Below are positions 1 to 9,233 of a DNA stretch of 12,595 nt, one piece after another. The position numbers and the translations under genes were made by a program. The DNA comes from Funneliformis mosseae (Eukaryota; Glomeromycota; Glomeromycetes; Glomerales; Glomeraceae): the NCBI GenBank assembly GCA_910592005.1, contig CAJVPP010003093.1, positions 1 to 12,595 of the forward strand, given 5' to 3'. Under the pieces are notes generated by a model. The model made no database searches. It saw only the letters and a program-made list of their open reading frames with translations, and was not told the DNA's origin. Position 1 is the first letter of the stretch, and the number at the start of each line of letters is the position of its first letter.

Positions 1-135
1 TTAAATGTAATTTTATTAATACAAATAATGCTTAATAAAAGTTATTAATGTCTGATAATGATTTTTTGCCTGATAAACGATTTATTATAGTCATTGTTAA
101 TTATAAAAAATCACGGGATACCGGATAAATATACG

Positions 136-294
136 TTATTGCTTTAATTGCCGACAAATTATTCTTTTCGTTGAATTTATTGGTGGATCTGGTATACCGA
201 TACCACCACCAAAAATTATTTGATTAAATTCATCTGAAGACGTTAAAACATCTTGCTCATGGAAATTGTTTGTATCTGCCATTTTTTTTTTCAT
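136..294 (-). CDS. Small hypothetical ORF, possible first exon
   Basis: I do not recognise this product. The open frame has 52 codons and opens with ATG at 294 or, four codons later and in the same frame, ATG at 282 (M-A-D-T-N-N-F-H). A TAA lies in frame at 303-301, so one of these two is the start. The peptide is hydrophilic and acidic at first (HEQDVLTSSDEFNQ), then has a glycine/proline stretch (GGGIGIPDPP), and ends in a basic tail before TAA at 138-136. The Gly-Pro stretch and its less AT-rich codons look more like protein than the surroundings. The run of A between the two ATGs is typical of leaders in AT-rich fungi. It could be an exon of a gene that continues leftward out of the window: a short frame on the same strand near 100-50 (RLSGKKSLSDINNFY) is a possible later exon. 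No splice pair is clear, and chance cannot be excluded. Confidence 0.3.
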   Translation of the reverse strand: MKKKMADTNNFHEQDVLTSSDEFNQIIFGGGIGIPDPPINSTKRIICRQLKQ

Positions 295-686
295 TTTTTT
301 TTAATAAAAGATTAAGAAGGAAATATAATTATATGAAAGTAATAATATCGTTACGTCACCATGAAAAATAATGATTTTAAATAATCATTCGTTTATTTAA
401 CATTGATTATATCATGCTTGCAAAGTATCATTAAAATATCTATCTGTGATATAAGTTACCTTCTTTCATTTTTTATTTATCCCCTTATTTTTACTTTTTT
501 ATTCTTTAAAAATTATCGTAAATTTACTAACATGAACTTTATTATTTATATTCATTCATCAATTAAAGTCTTAAAGTTATAAGATTGTTTTCCTTTTTAT
601 TTTGTTTTATTTTAAAATAAATAAAAATTATCAAACATGGTAATAAGAAACAGTTAAGACTATCATCAATGTATTGTAAGTATTAA
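295..686. other. Gene-free AT-rich stretch
   Basis: Very AT-rich sequence with poly-T and poly-A runs and no ORF worth listing. If the small minus-strand ORF at 136-294 is real, its promoter would lie here. I see no distinct TATA box or other site that I would defend. Confidence 0.6.
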
Positions 687-1290
687 TACTAACGAACCTC
701 TCTTTATATGGACTTTTGATCGTTCATAATTTAAAATTCCGAAAATAAATAATACATTCCCTTTTATTTTTTTTTTGTATAAAAATAAAAATAGGATCAA
801 CTGGTAGAGAGTTTAAGACATTACACATGGCAAGTGGACACATTTACGACTAGCCTTAGGTATATAGTCAAAGAAACTGATTGATTTCAATGTCATGTAA
901 AATGCGTTGATAAGTACTGAGATGTCATTATTTGTTTTTCATTTAAAACAATTATATTAGATTGATACTAGCGGGATTCTTTTCGATTGACATTATTTAA
1001 GGTAAATATATTTCCGTTATTTTGGATTATTTAAAAAAAAAATCAAGGATGATCTGAGCAGGATTTGAGTCATTATTCATGGCATTTGGACACAGTTACG
1101 ACTAGCCTTGGGCATTTAGTCGGATGAAACTGATAGATTCCCAATGTCATGTAAAATACGTTGATTAGAGAAGCAGACAACTGAGATGTCATTTATTTGT
1201 TTTCATCCATGAAACGAATTTTAGTACAGATACTAACATGCATCTTTTTATGGACTTTGGGTCCAATTTTCCCTCATAGTTACGCGTTTC
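687..1290. repeat. Diverged tandem repeat, two units plus a partial third
   Basis: The start marker TACTA recurs at 687, 966 and 1231, giving periods of 279 and 265 bp. Inside the units the best-kept block contains GACTAGCCTT, ACTGAT-GATT, AATGTCATGTAAAAT, CGTTGAT and CTGAGATGTCATT. It runs from about 833 to 925 in the first unit and from about 1086 to 1190 in the second. The third copy keeps only the opening part, with ATGGACTTT at about 1250 matching the same word at 709-717. In both full units CGACTA is followed about 12 bases later by TAGTC, so the block can form a short hairpin. The reading frame is not kept between copies because of indels: the second unit has a 40-codon minus-strand frame that the first lacks. 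I therefore read this as non-coding repeat DNA. No inverted ends or target duplications were found. Confidence 0.7.
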
Positions 1291-2998
1291 AACTCAAGAG
1301 TTGGAACAATCAAACCTGGTGATAACGAATGACTTTAGGATGAATTTATACAATTTTTTCAGAATGTGGGATTAAAGATCATCATCGTACGAACTAAATT
1401 CGAAAATTTGTATTACTATTATCGCAATGATAAATGACACAAAACTTTAGCAAAACCCTAAGATATTCTTTATTATTTTGTAAATGATGATTTCTATTTA
1501 TTATTTTTAACTATTTATATATAAAGTAAGTATACATGGATATCGATGATAGCTTAAACTGCACCAAGTAATTCCTTAAAGTTGAGTGGAATTAAATTAT
1601 TTTGGCAACAAGAATTTGACTATTTTAAGGGCAGCATTCGTTTTATGAATAATAAAATATTTAGTCTTTATATTTTAAAGTCATGAAATAATTTATGTTC
1701 GTTTAATTAGCTTACACCAAGTTATATGAGCATTAGAAACTTGCTAATGTTTTGACGATTAGTCGAATTGACTGGAATTATCTTTAAGACCATCAATTAC
1801 AACTCCCAAGATGATTTGAATTAAAAACTATATATAAGTAGGAGTAAAATAGGTTATTATTAATTTTCATTCAATTTAACCGCTTTGTTTTGGTCATACA
1901 TTATGCAGGAATTAGCGCGATGTACAAATTTATAACAACTAATAGATTATTCCAACTAAGTTAAAACGATTCATTTTACAATTGGATAAGGCAGTGGATT
2001 TGATCTATATGTTAATTAATGCAACATTATTTTGTGTAGAGTTTTAATGTGTCAACATTTTAACAGTCGCTATCAAAAATTAAAGATTGAATACCACCTA
2101 CAAATAGAAAGATTTATCAACGAGATTTTATTTTGACAAAAAAAAAATAATAAAATTCATCGAAATGCGAAAATTTTTGAAATGGTTGGAAATTAAATTT
2201 CCAAGTTATATTTTGTATCTTATTAAAATTGCTTTATAGAAATATTCCTTAATTGCGCCTGCAACTTTTTACTTAATATTACACCAGAGCCATTTAAGAC
2301 ATGGTTTTAAGATGGTCTATTATTATTTTATGTATTTTGTGGGACATTTCTTCTGGGCAATCACCTTTTTCTATGTAAACAACTAATATCTTACAATAAA
2401 AATAAATAAACAATCTAAAGCTGTTGAATTTAAACCATATAGTATACTTAGTATTATAAATTTTTTTATAAATGTTTTAATCTTTTTTTTAAGTTCAATT
2501 TGTTGAATATCAGCAGTAAAATTGTTTCTTTTATTTTTATATTCAAAATATCCTCATTTCATATACACATTTGAAAATTTTACAGACTGATATATATTAT
2601 ACTTCTTTAGAATATTAATAATTTAAATTGGAATGTATTGTTTTGTATTATACTCACAACACGTCATTTCGAATGATTATGTTTTAAACAACAATGTATT
2701 TCTCTTTAAACAATTGATATAACAAGAAAAATGAAAATTACGTTTTCTTTGTAAACCATTTTTGGTTTTCTTTAGCTAAAATATGTATCACCTGTTTTAT
2801 ATTTTCGGTTAAAAACCAATCATTGTTCAACTATTAAACATGGAACCTTTCAGCTTACTTTTTATATTGATAAATATTATGATGAATGAAAAAAACTTAA
2901 GATTCCCTACTTCCTCAAATTCACACCAACTATTAAGGTAACGAAGTTAATAATCAATAAAAAATGTAATAATAAGCATAAAGTCTTATGATATAAAA
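1291..2998. other. Long gene-free stretch
   Basis: No ORF here has protein-like content. The only items noted are a TATA-like word at 1829-1837 ahead of an ATG at 1903 that opens just 10 codons (MQELARCTNL), and a 33-codon ATG frame at 2840-2941. That frame ends at AAG-GTAACG, a good match to a fungal 5' splice site, but no matching acceptor or second exon was found. Most of the stretch is simple AT-rich spacer. Confidence 0.55.
1829..1837 (+). promoter_or_regulatory. Possible TATA box
   Basis: TATATATAA lies about 66 bases ahead of the ATG at 1903, a spacing that fits a fungal RNA polymerase II promoter with a short leader. The frame that follows is only 10 codons long, so a gene would need an immediate intron (GT at about 1921). 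In DNA this AT-rich such a word arises often by chance. Confidence 0.15.
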
Positions 2999-4665
2999 TC
3001 AATATAATTTAACAAGGGTCCTTTGATATAATAATGCGATAAAATTGCACAAACAAGAGTAACTTATCGAATTTATCATTTGTGAGATTAACCGTGTTAA
3101 TGTCATAAATAAGGCATCAATAGACTTTTCAATAATATATATAGGATCGAAAATTAGATGTGGTTCGACATTCTCTTTGGATACCAAATTATATTCACCA
3201 ATTAAAACGATAAAAGTTAAAGTTACAATATAACATTCGGAATGATATTTAAAATTTTATCTTCAGTACGAAGTGATGTTACCTTTGTAAGTATTAGCAA
3301 ATTTTTTTTTATCGTTCCTTATAGTTATTAATGTTCAATTCCGATTATAAATTCTCAAAAAGTAGAAAATGTTGTAAACGTACGGATATCGATTGTCTTC
3401 TATAGATTGCAGGAATTTATTAACTCAGGTTATGTATTCTCAGTGAGAAAGATATTGTACGTAACGAAGAAATTTTCACAATTTTTGATGAATATTATAT
3501 AAATATAATCAACTATTCAATCTGAAACCATTCCCATACACCTTCACTAAAAACACCACTTCTAAATTGTTTAAAACAATTTATATTTTTTGATTTTCAT
3601 TTTTTTCTAAATCTTTCCAAAAATAACCTAGTCTTTCTTGATAAATTACAAAAATATTTCCGTATCAATGTCTGAAACTTATGATTTAAGATAATTATAC
3701 CTCTCCCGGTGACAGGATCTCTTTTTTTTTTCTTGATCGAAGTTTATAACATACCAATGTTACAGAAGACTTGAATAAAGTGAACAAAGGATAAATATTT
3801 TGGTTTGTAATTATAGCCAAACCCTCAATTTTTAATGGAATTAACTTTAGCTTTAATGTTTATAATGGACTTCTCCGGTATTTGGAATAGTAACTCCTGT
3901 ATTGTGTATGAATTTGTCTAATAGATGTATGAATACAATGCAAAGTAAATCAACCTTATGAATCTGATACATTGTATTTTCGGTTTTGTTTGTCTATTGA
4001 TTTTATGAGGAGTGTAAAGACATCATCTCACATAGGAGCATTTGCATTTAAAAATTGATTAACAGATTTATTCGTTTCAAATTTCGAAAGATGAGAATAA
4101 TGAAGGTATTTACTATTAAAAGTCTTATTTGCGGAATTAAAGATTGTATTTATAAATTTACAAAGTTTCGCAAGAAGAGGTAATGTATTTATTATTACTT
4201 AGAATTGCCGATTTGGACAAATGTCAAAGATTTATAGAATATAAATTGGCAAGATTTTATTAATAAGATTACAAAGAAATCCATTACTGTCCTAGCGCAC
4301 TTTAATAAACTTATGAGGAGAGAATCTAATTCGTCTTTCTAAATACAAAAGCGAAACGAAGAGTAATTTCGATCTAGAAGTTCTACCGCGGCATTCCCGA
4401 TAAAATCATTAATAATTATTTAACCACCAAATATCATACAAGTTTTTAATAACTAGATAACTTACAATCAAAAACTTGCAATATTAAAAATATATTTATC
4501 AATATCTTATTCCTTTTTGTCTGCCTATCAAAAGAGCGTCCAAACATGCAACCAAGTCTGTTGTATAGTAACGCATCCAAACGAGAATTTTAGTTCAACA
4601 ATTTGTTATAATATTAAAAGTCGTAATATATAGCAAATATACATTAATTTTGTTGATATCCATCT
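2999..4665. other. Long stretch without a supported gene
   Basis: A minus-strand frame is open from 3256 to 2999 (about 84 codons between stops, first ATG well inside), but it matches no family I know and its length is near what chance gives at this base composition. A 28-codon plus-strand frame ending at about 4402 (with LIRLSKYKSETKSNF) lies in a slightly less AT-rich patch around 4320-4400 and could be a gene scrap. Otherwise I see only spacer. Confidence 0.5.
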
Positions 4666-4690
4666 TAATAATAATAATAATAATAATAAT
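4666..4690. repeat. (TAA)n microsatellite
   Basis: Just over eight perfect repeats of TAA in a row. Trinucleotide AT repeats like this are common in AT-rich nuclear DNA and often vary in length between strains. Confidence 0.95.
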
Positions 4691-5320
4691 TTGTTTATAA
4701 AATAATTAACTTTAAAATATAAAAAAAATCATAACTGGTTTTAACCAGAAGTCGGAATATTTAATATCGCCAAATCGATTTATCGTGTATCGTTATATCG
4801 AGATCGAGTTTTGATAAATTTCCAAACAGTTAATGATTTCAATAAATTTTCTCGAAAGTTTGGATGTACTCTTGAATGACACTCTAGAATGACGAACAAA
4901 TACCGGTTTCACTAAAAAAAAAAATATACTTCTGCGATTAATAATAACAAATATTATTCCTTTTACTATCTTTTATTTTTTAAAAAAAAACAAAAACAAA
5001 TGATTGAGAAAGTTTATATATTCTTCGCTTCAAGCATTCAGAATGATTTTTCATTGATAATAAAACTAAATATGTAATGTCAATTTAGATAAGACTTCAA
5101 CTCCGTAGTTTTTTTATTGTAAATGAAGTTTCCGAAATGTAACTTACAGTAATTATGTGATTATAATTATCGTACAAATTTTAAGAGGTAAGAGAAAAAT
5201 TTAAAGTGTATTCAATCATTATGCACTCGCATTCCAATTGATCGGCGATCATGTGATTAACTAATTTGTAGTAAAATACCAAATAACCCGAAAGTGGAAA
5301 GAAAAAAAAAATATAATTGC
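4691..5320. other. Gene-free AT-rich stretch
   Basis: No credible ORF on either strand. Contains several A runs and a small hairpin, CTGGTT-TT-AACCAG, at about 4735-4748. No further structure seen. Confidence 0.55.
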
Positions 5321-5466
5321 TACGGCCCGAAGTGATCCAACCCGAGTAATAAAGATAAAATTTAAAATAAAATCAAAAAATTTACCTATGTATTCATTTA
5401 ACCAAATAGAAATCGTCTAAAAAAGAAGAAACTTACTGATGCGGCCGAGGGTATCCAGCTCGATAA
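5321..5466 (-). repeat. Two diverged copies of a 28-bp motif; possible dispersed repeat
   Basis: TACGGCCCGAAGTGATCC (from 5321) and TGCGGCCGAGGGTATCC (from 5439) are diverged copies in direct orientation. Over 28 positions about 21 agree, with one base gap. They are the only GC-rich islands in this part of the window. Read on the minus strand they give CTGGATACCCTCGGCCGCA and the matching GTTGGATCACTTCGGGCCG, and the first is followed by GTAAGTTTC, which resembles a splice donor. A possible acceptor follows after only 20 bases, too close for an intron. The two islands and the AT-rich spacer between them look like part of a dispersed repeat or a decayed gene family member. The family is not identified. 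Confidence 0.4.
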
Positions 5467-6206
5467 AATTCGTTTAAAAAAAGTAGAATCTTTAATTATA
5501 ATGAATTATACAACTATTTCAGCATTCTTCACTTGCTAATTATTTATTTAATTTTTAGAATAGCTAATTCTTTTATATTAATATAGTTGTTATTTACCCC
5601 TGGATATTATAGACGTCTTAATTTATACTTATTTTTTCTTTGATATAAAAAAGAAAAAAAAAGAACGCCACCTTTCCATTTAAGAAAGAAAACATTAGCC
5701 GCAACTGCTGAAACATTATTCCAAAGTTAAATATGAATGTTAAGATTCAGGTCAAACACATTCTTATTTGTAAACTTTTAGTCAATCTAATGAACTAAAA
5801 GATGTTACATAATGATTTTTATAAGGATGTTTGTTAATTAAGAATTAAGTCTAGATTAGGAAAGATTAGGAAACTAATTCACCAAATAAATATCTGATCT
5901 GATATTTTCAGAATTAATGAACTTTTCAAGAGGATTAGCCGCTTTGTATGTGTCAAATACAATATACATTCAAGTAATTGTCAAATATTATTTGAAAATT
6001 GTAAATTTACATGTTGCGAAAGAACATTTGGAAGGTTTCATGTCTCATTGATATTTACAAATTTTGTTGAATTTATTTTGCTAAGATTATACCTTCAAAT
6101 GATATTACGAAGGTGAATTATTTTGAACTTTTAAGATAGCGACCAGTATGCCGTCGTATCTTAATACCGCACATATTATGTATTCATCACGATCTGTTTC
6201 ATTGTG
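5467..6206. other. Gene-free stretch left of the small hAT element
   Basis: No supported gene. A 10-bp tandem pair, GATTAGGAAA twice, sits at 5854-5873. The rest is plain AT-rich spacer. Confidence 0.55.
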
Positions 6207-6214
6207 ATATAGGG
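6207..6214. repeat. Left target-site duplication of the small hAT element
   Basis: ATATAGGG directly precedes the element. The right flank (6546-6553) reads ATACAGGG, seven of eight bases the same. Eight-base duplications are the hallmark of hAT transposition. Confidence 0.8.
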
Positions 6215-6545
6215 CAGTGATGGCAAATGACCTCAAATGACTCAAATGACTGGTCATGTGTCATTTGGGTCATTTCAACATTAAATGACAAATGACCTGT
6301 CATTTAAAAATTATACCATGTGATCTCAAAACTTCTGGCCAAAATAATTAATGTAATTTAATGTTTCGAACGTTTTCATAAATATTCCACGTGATATAAT
6401 TTGTAATTCTGGCCAGCATATAAAATTTGGCCTGTATTACATTTAAATGACCAAATGACAAATGACCTCAAATGACCGGGTCATTAAAAGGTCATTCAGA
6501 AGTCATTTCAAAATGGCCAAATGACCCGGTCATTTGCCATCACTG
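6215..6545. mobile_element. Non-autonomous hAT-type MITE
   Basis: A 331-bp element bounded by perfect 17-bp inverted repeats, CAGTGATGGCAAATGAC at the left and its exact complement at 6529-6545. The CAGTG tip and the 8-bp flanking duplication (ATATAGGG / ATACAGGG) place it in the hAT superfamily. It has no transposase ORF, so it must have been moved by an enzyme encoded elsewhere. Both subterminal regions (6215-6305 and 6445-6545) are crowded with the heptamer AAATGAC or its complement: I count 10 forward and 5 reverse exact copies, plus several one-base variants. The middle (about 6306-6444) has none. Repeated subterminal motifs of this kind are transposase binding sites in well-studied hAT elements; that role is inferred here. 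The perfect ends and nearly intact duplication suggest a fairly recent insertion. Confidence 0.9.
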
Positions 6546-6553
6546 ATACAGGG
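6546..6553. repeat. Right target-site duplication of the small hAT element
   Basis: ATACAGGG follows the CACTG end directly and pairs with ATATAGGG at 6207-6214, with one mismatch. Confidence 0.8.
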
Positions 6554-6680
6554 TGGATATTATTCGCATCAAATATGGCGTTTTATAGTAGAAATGGAGG
6601 AACAACAAAAAAAAAAATATAAATTTACTTTATATGCTAAATATGATTTATTTTTTTGGTAAAATAAGACCAGATTTTTA

Positions 6681-6944
6681 ATGGAATTTTCCTCTTTTTC
6701 TAAGCCCATATATTTAAATACTTGTTCAAACGAAAACAAACATACAGATTGCCTTCAATTTTTCGGAGAACATGCCATGTTTAATGAAATCCCAACAATT
6801 CTTCGTGTTTATGGGAAAGTTTCCATGTGGCTCTTTTTAAACGATATAAAGCAAAAGCTCGCCGCCATCCTTATGCTAATTTTACATAGAAACATGCTAT
6901 CAATAATTTTGGTAGGATTTTACCCGAATCTGCATCTCCGTTAA
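6681..6944 (+). CDS. Unrecognised 87-codon ORF, doubtful
   Basis: An ATG-started frame of 87 codons ending in TAA, in a patch less AT-rich than its surroundings. I do not recognise the product. The first half is polar (CSNENKHTDCLQFFGEH) and the second half is hydrophobic (KLAAILMLILHRNMLSIILV), which could be one membrane segment. At this base composition an ORF of this length is close to chance expectation, and the opposite strand of the same patch resembles a broken HMG-box gene. I think this ORF is more likely an antisense shadow. Confidence 0.15.
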   Translation: MEFSSFSKPIYLNTCSNENKHTDCLQFFGEHAMFNEIPTILRVYGKVSMWLFLNDIKQKLAAILMLILHRNMLSIILVGFYPNLHLR

Positions 6945-6945
6945 T
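6681..6945 (-). pseudogene. Possible broken HMG-box gene
   Basis: On the minus strand, 6867-6841 reads W-R-R-A-F-A-L-Y-R, close to the R-P-P-N-A-F-x-L-Y-R opening of fungal MATA-type HMG boxes. In a neighbouring frame the sequence carries on with SHMETFP, then TRRIVGISLNMACSPKN, then FEQVFKYMG. These match in order the pattern expected of an HMG box: helix 1, the I-S-x-x-A-x-x-W-K-N block, then a final helix. The tryptophan of that block would be lost (SPKN) and two stops interrupt the frame. Glomeromycotina carry large MATA-HMG families, so a dead copy is plausible. The match was made by eye to a short motif and needs one frame change. No intact ORF exists. The less AT-rich composition supports coding ancestry on one strand or the other. 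Confidence 0.25.
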
Positions 6946-7777
6946 ATAAATAAAAATAAAAATAGATTAAATTTACGTTGTTCTGCTTTTGTTAAAAATT
7001 ACGGGTGAAAAAGTTATTCTGTCTGTGAATTTGCTTCATTATCCAAACGTCACCTTTGCCTTAGATAAAAGATATAATTGAAATATGTTAAAATCAAAAG
7101 TCAAATAAATGGGATAAAGCACAATTAAATTTTGTCAAATCCAGAATTCTATCATAAACAGAAACGGTTAACTTGCATTTTATAACATAATCATGTTATT
7201 TTCATCCATTGAAATATTGCAAACTATCCGGCGTTCGAGGACCTAAAATTCAAATTGTCGTAGAGTGTATTTATCACAATTAAAATTCTGAAATATGTAT
7301 ATCGAAAGTATAATTACAATTTAATCTTATTAATATGTAAATTCATTTAAAAAGAATCTTGTTTGCATATCTTAGCGATTTTTATTCCACAAGTCAGCAA
7401 ATATTGTTCATATCAAAGATTTGAATTTGATAATTACAAATGTTAATTATGTTAAGCATACATTAATTCCTGGAGTTACGTCGGATGTTTTGTAAAATAA
7501 GTAAATTACTTTGTTTTTATACTAAGATTATTTAATAAAAACAAATCTTATTAAAAACAATAGTAAATTAAAATTTTGGTATTTAAAGTTATTGAATTTA
7601 TAATTTTAAATGGAAAAATACGTGTTTGTGAAGTGCCGGTGAAACTGGAGATTGTGATTTGTATTTCGATTATAAAATTAGCTAATTTCAGCCTCAAATC
7701 TGACAACTCGCTGTACAATAAACGAGCTTTTAATGTTTTGTTTAATAATAATTTTTGTATATTCGTGAGTTAGAAAC
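6946..7777. other. Gene-free stretch before the TLDc pseudogene
   Basis: No ORF with an ATG start worth listing; the longest plus-strand frame (7576-7773) starts at TTG and looks random. The promoter of the ancestral BTB-BACK-TLDc gene would have been in the right half of this stretch, but no clear TATA box or other site survives. Confidence 0.5.
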
Positions 7778-8353
7778 ATGTATGTGCTTTCCAATTTGGA
7801 ACGCAACATTTCCAAAAAAGATTTCTGATGCGTTACGAGCCCCATATTAGCATGCAAGTTAAAAATATTACAAGTCCGATGCGAGTACATATTCCATTTT
7901 TATGTACAGAATTTTTGAAATTTCTACTAAAAAAGAAAGGAAACTTTTAATTATGCTGACGTTTATAGAACATTCATTACTACTAAAACAATACGTGGTC
8001 ATTGGACCAGTTAGATTCGCAATACTAAAAAAAAAATTTTTTTTCCTCATTCCGCTAAATTCTTTTATATAGAAATTAAAACTAATTTTTCTGGATGTAG
8101 AAAATAGAAGACTACGATTTGAACTTACCATTATGATCCAAATTAATTCTATACTGAGAAATATTTCATGACGCACAAGAAATTGAGGCGATTATTAATC
8201 ATTACGTCCACTAAACGTCATATTCAAAAAATTGGCATGTGGTGTTGATTGTATAAGAAAGTTTCTATTCGTGTTACTGCACAATAGACGCAATCTGTTA
8301 TGAACCGAACTCATTTTCCTCTCTGATAATTTTACTAAATTACCCGCTCCTCT
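7778..8353 (+). pseudogene. 5' part of a broken BTB-BACK-TLDc gene
   Basis: The end of this piece is the clearest. From 8307 the frame reads ELIFLSDNFTKLPAP, which matches the middle of the BACK domain of fungal BTB-BACK-TLDc proteins (pattern F-x-S-x-D-F-T-x-L-P). Upstream, KNWHVVLIV and the following SF near 8232-8265 fit the earlier BACK helix, in another frame. At the left, ATG 7778 opens M-Y-V-L-S-N-L-E-R-N-I-S-K-K-D-F before a TGA, like the N-terminus ahead of a BTB domain. A neighbouring frame has V-H-x-x-x-L-C-T (from about 7887), like the V-H-S-x-x-L strand of BTB. The 545 bases between these ends are the length expected for BTB plus half of BACK. The BTB reading is weak and the BACK reading fair. 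The gene is interrupted at 8353 by a hAT-like element and resumes at 9642. Proteins of this family are thought to act as substrate adaptors; this copy cannot be functional. Confidence 0.5.
8346..8353. repeat. Left target-site duplication of the larger hAT-like element
   Basis: GCTCCTCT, paired with TCTCCTCT at 9634-9641 (seven of eight bases). Keeping only one copy makes the flanking pseudogene read through as P-A-P-L-L-E-N-Y-F, which supports this pair as the true duplication. Confidence 0.65.
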
Positions 8354-8887
8354 TAGAGTTTGGACTCGAGTCAGAAAAGTTAACTCGAGACAAGTCGAGT
8401 TAAGAAATTTTTGACTCGTAGAGTACTCGAGTTGGGAAATTCGAGTCAGAAACTCGAGTTAAAGTCATAATGCTGGGCTGGCCGGAAAAAAACAAAGCGG
8501 GTCAAAGTTTTGTGACATTTTCAGGGTCGAACTAAAAGAAATATTTTAAAAAATTTTTATTCAATGATTATATAATAAACTAGCCAGTAAAATTTCATCC
8601 AGTACCCACGGGGTAAGTGATATGAGCATTATACAGACAGTAATACATGAAATTAAAGAAATATAGTAGAATGATTTATTTGGTGTAACTGATAATACGA
8701 GATTAATTATAATATTTATGTTTAGAGGAAAGTTGAGATACATATTTTTATTTGATATTAATTAAGTTATCAATGGGTAAACTAATGGAAGAGTGGGTAT
8801 TTAGTTAGTAAATGATTTAAGAATAAAAATAAATGTTGAGATTTACTAAATAAAGTTATTGTGTAATGTAACGTAAGAATGATCATA

Positions 8888-9091
8888 CAACTACAAGAAT
8901 CGACGAGAATTAGTATTCGCAATGTGGTTGAATCTTTGATATTTCGAAATGACTTCTTGGTCAAATTTGAGTCTCATTTTTGCGTCGAATAATTTATGCC
9001 TAAAAGGCAATCGATCAACATTAAATTTTAAACAATAGGCCCAATTAAATGTCAATCTAAAAGCAATAAGCCACCCAAGCCAACCCATCAA
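8888..9091 (-). other. Coding-like scrap inside the hAT-like element
   Basis: A 66-codon minus-strand frame, TTG then ATG at its left edge, ending in TAG. The stretch NVDRLPFRHKLFDAKMRL and the following KFDQEVISKYQRFNHIANT have a charge and residue mix more like real protein than the rest of the element, and the DNA is less AT-rich here. I do not recognise the family and see no transposase signature such as the hAT dimerisation region. It could be a captured host fragment, the remains of a transposase, or chance. Confidence 0.25.
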
Positions 9092-9233
9092 ATCATTTAC
9101 TCTTTACTTTTTGGTTAACATTTAATAAAATCACAAGCCACCACAAAAAATAAGAAAAACCTATATATATAACTCGCATCCGTAAGGAGAGAGGGTGGGG
9201 TGTCATCATTCCGAATTAGTATATATTCGCAAT
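8907..9233. repeat. Pair of direct repeats inside the hAT-like element
   Basis: GAATTAGTATTCGCAAT at 8907-8923 recurs at 9213-9233 with four extra bases (ATAT) in the middle. About 40-75 bases further on, GGTCAAATTTG and GGTCAAAATTG also correspond. This points to a partial internal duplication about 306-310 bp apart. Confidence 0.55.

Noticed and set aside
2999..3187. Minus-strand 62-codon frame
   Set aside because: It starts at TTG, matches no family I know, and its length is near chance for such AT-rich DNA.
5403..5438. A 20-base intron next to the GTAAGT on the minus strand
   Set aside because: GTAAGT to TAG spans only about 20 bases, shorter than functional fungal introns.
6215..6545. 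CRISPR-like array, because of many short repeats
   Set aside because: The repeats are 7 bp, in both orientations and irregularly spaced, and are bounded by inverted ends with a target duplication. This is a hAT MITE.
7576..7773. Plus-strand 65-codon frame
   Set aside because: It starts at TTG, its composition is random, and there is no motif or context.
7868..8176. Minus-strand frame of 102 codons, the longest in the window
   Set aside because: It opens at GTG; from the first ATG (8131) it has 87 codons. It has no recognisable motif, includes K-K-N-F-F-F encoded by an A10T8 run, and lies antisense to the pseudogene piece whose BACK motifs fit better.
8354..8460. Cluster of regulatory palindromes (CTCGAG) as an operator region
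   Set aside because: The same motif cluster occurs inverted at 9535-9610, and the TAGAG-GGACTC tips show these are transposon ends.
8561..8964. Two minus-strand 60-codon frames inside the hAT-like element
   Set aside because: Low-complexity, hydrophobic, AT-driven translations with no transposase or other motif.
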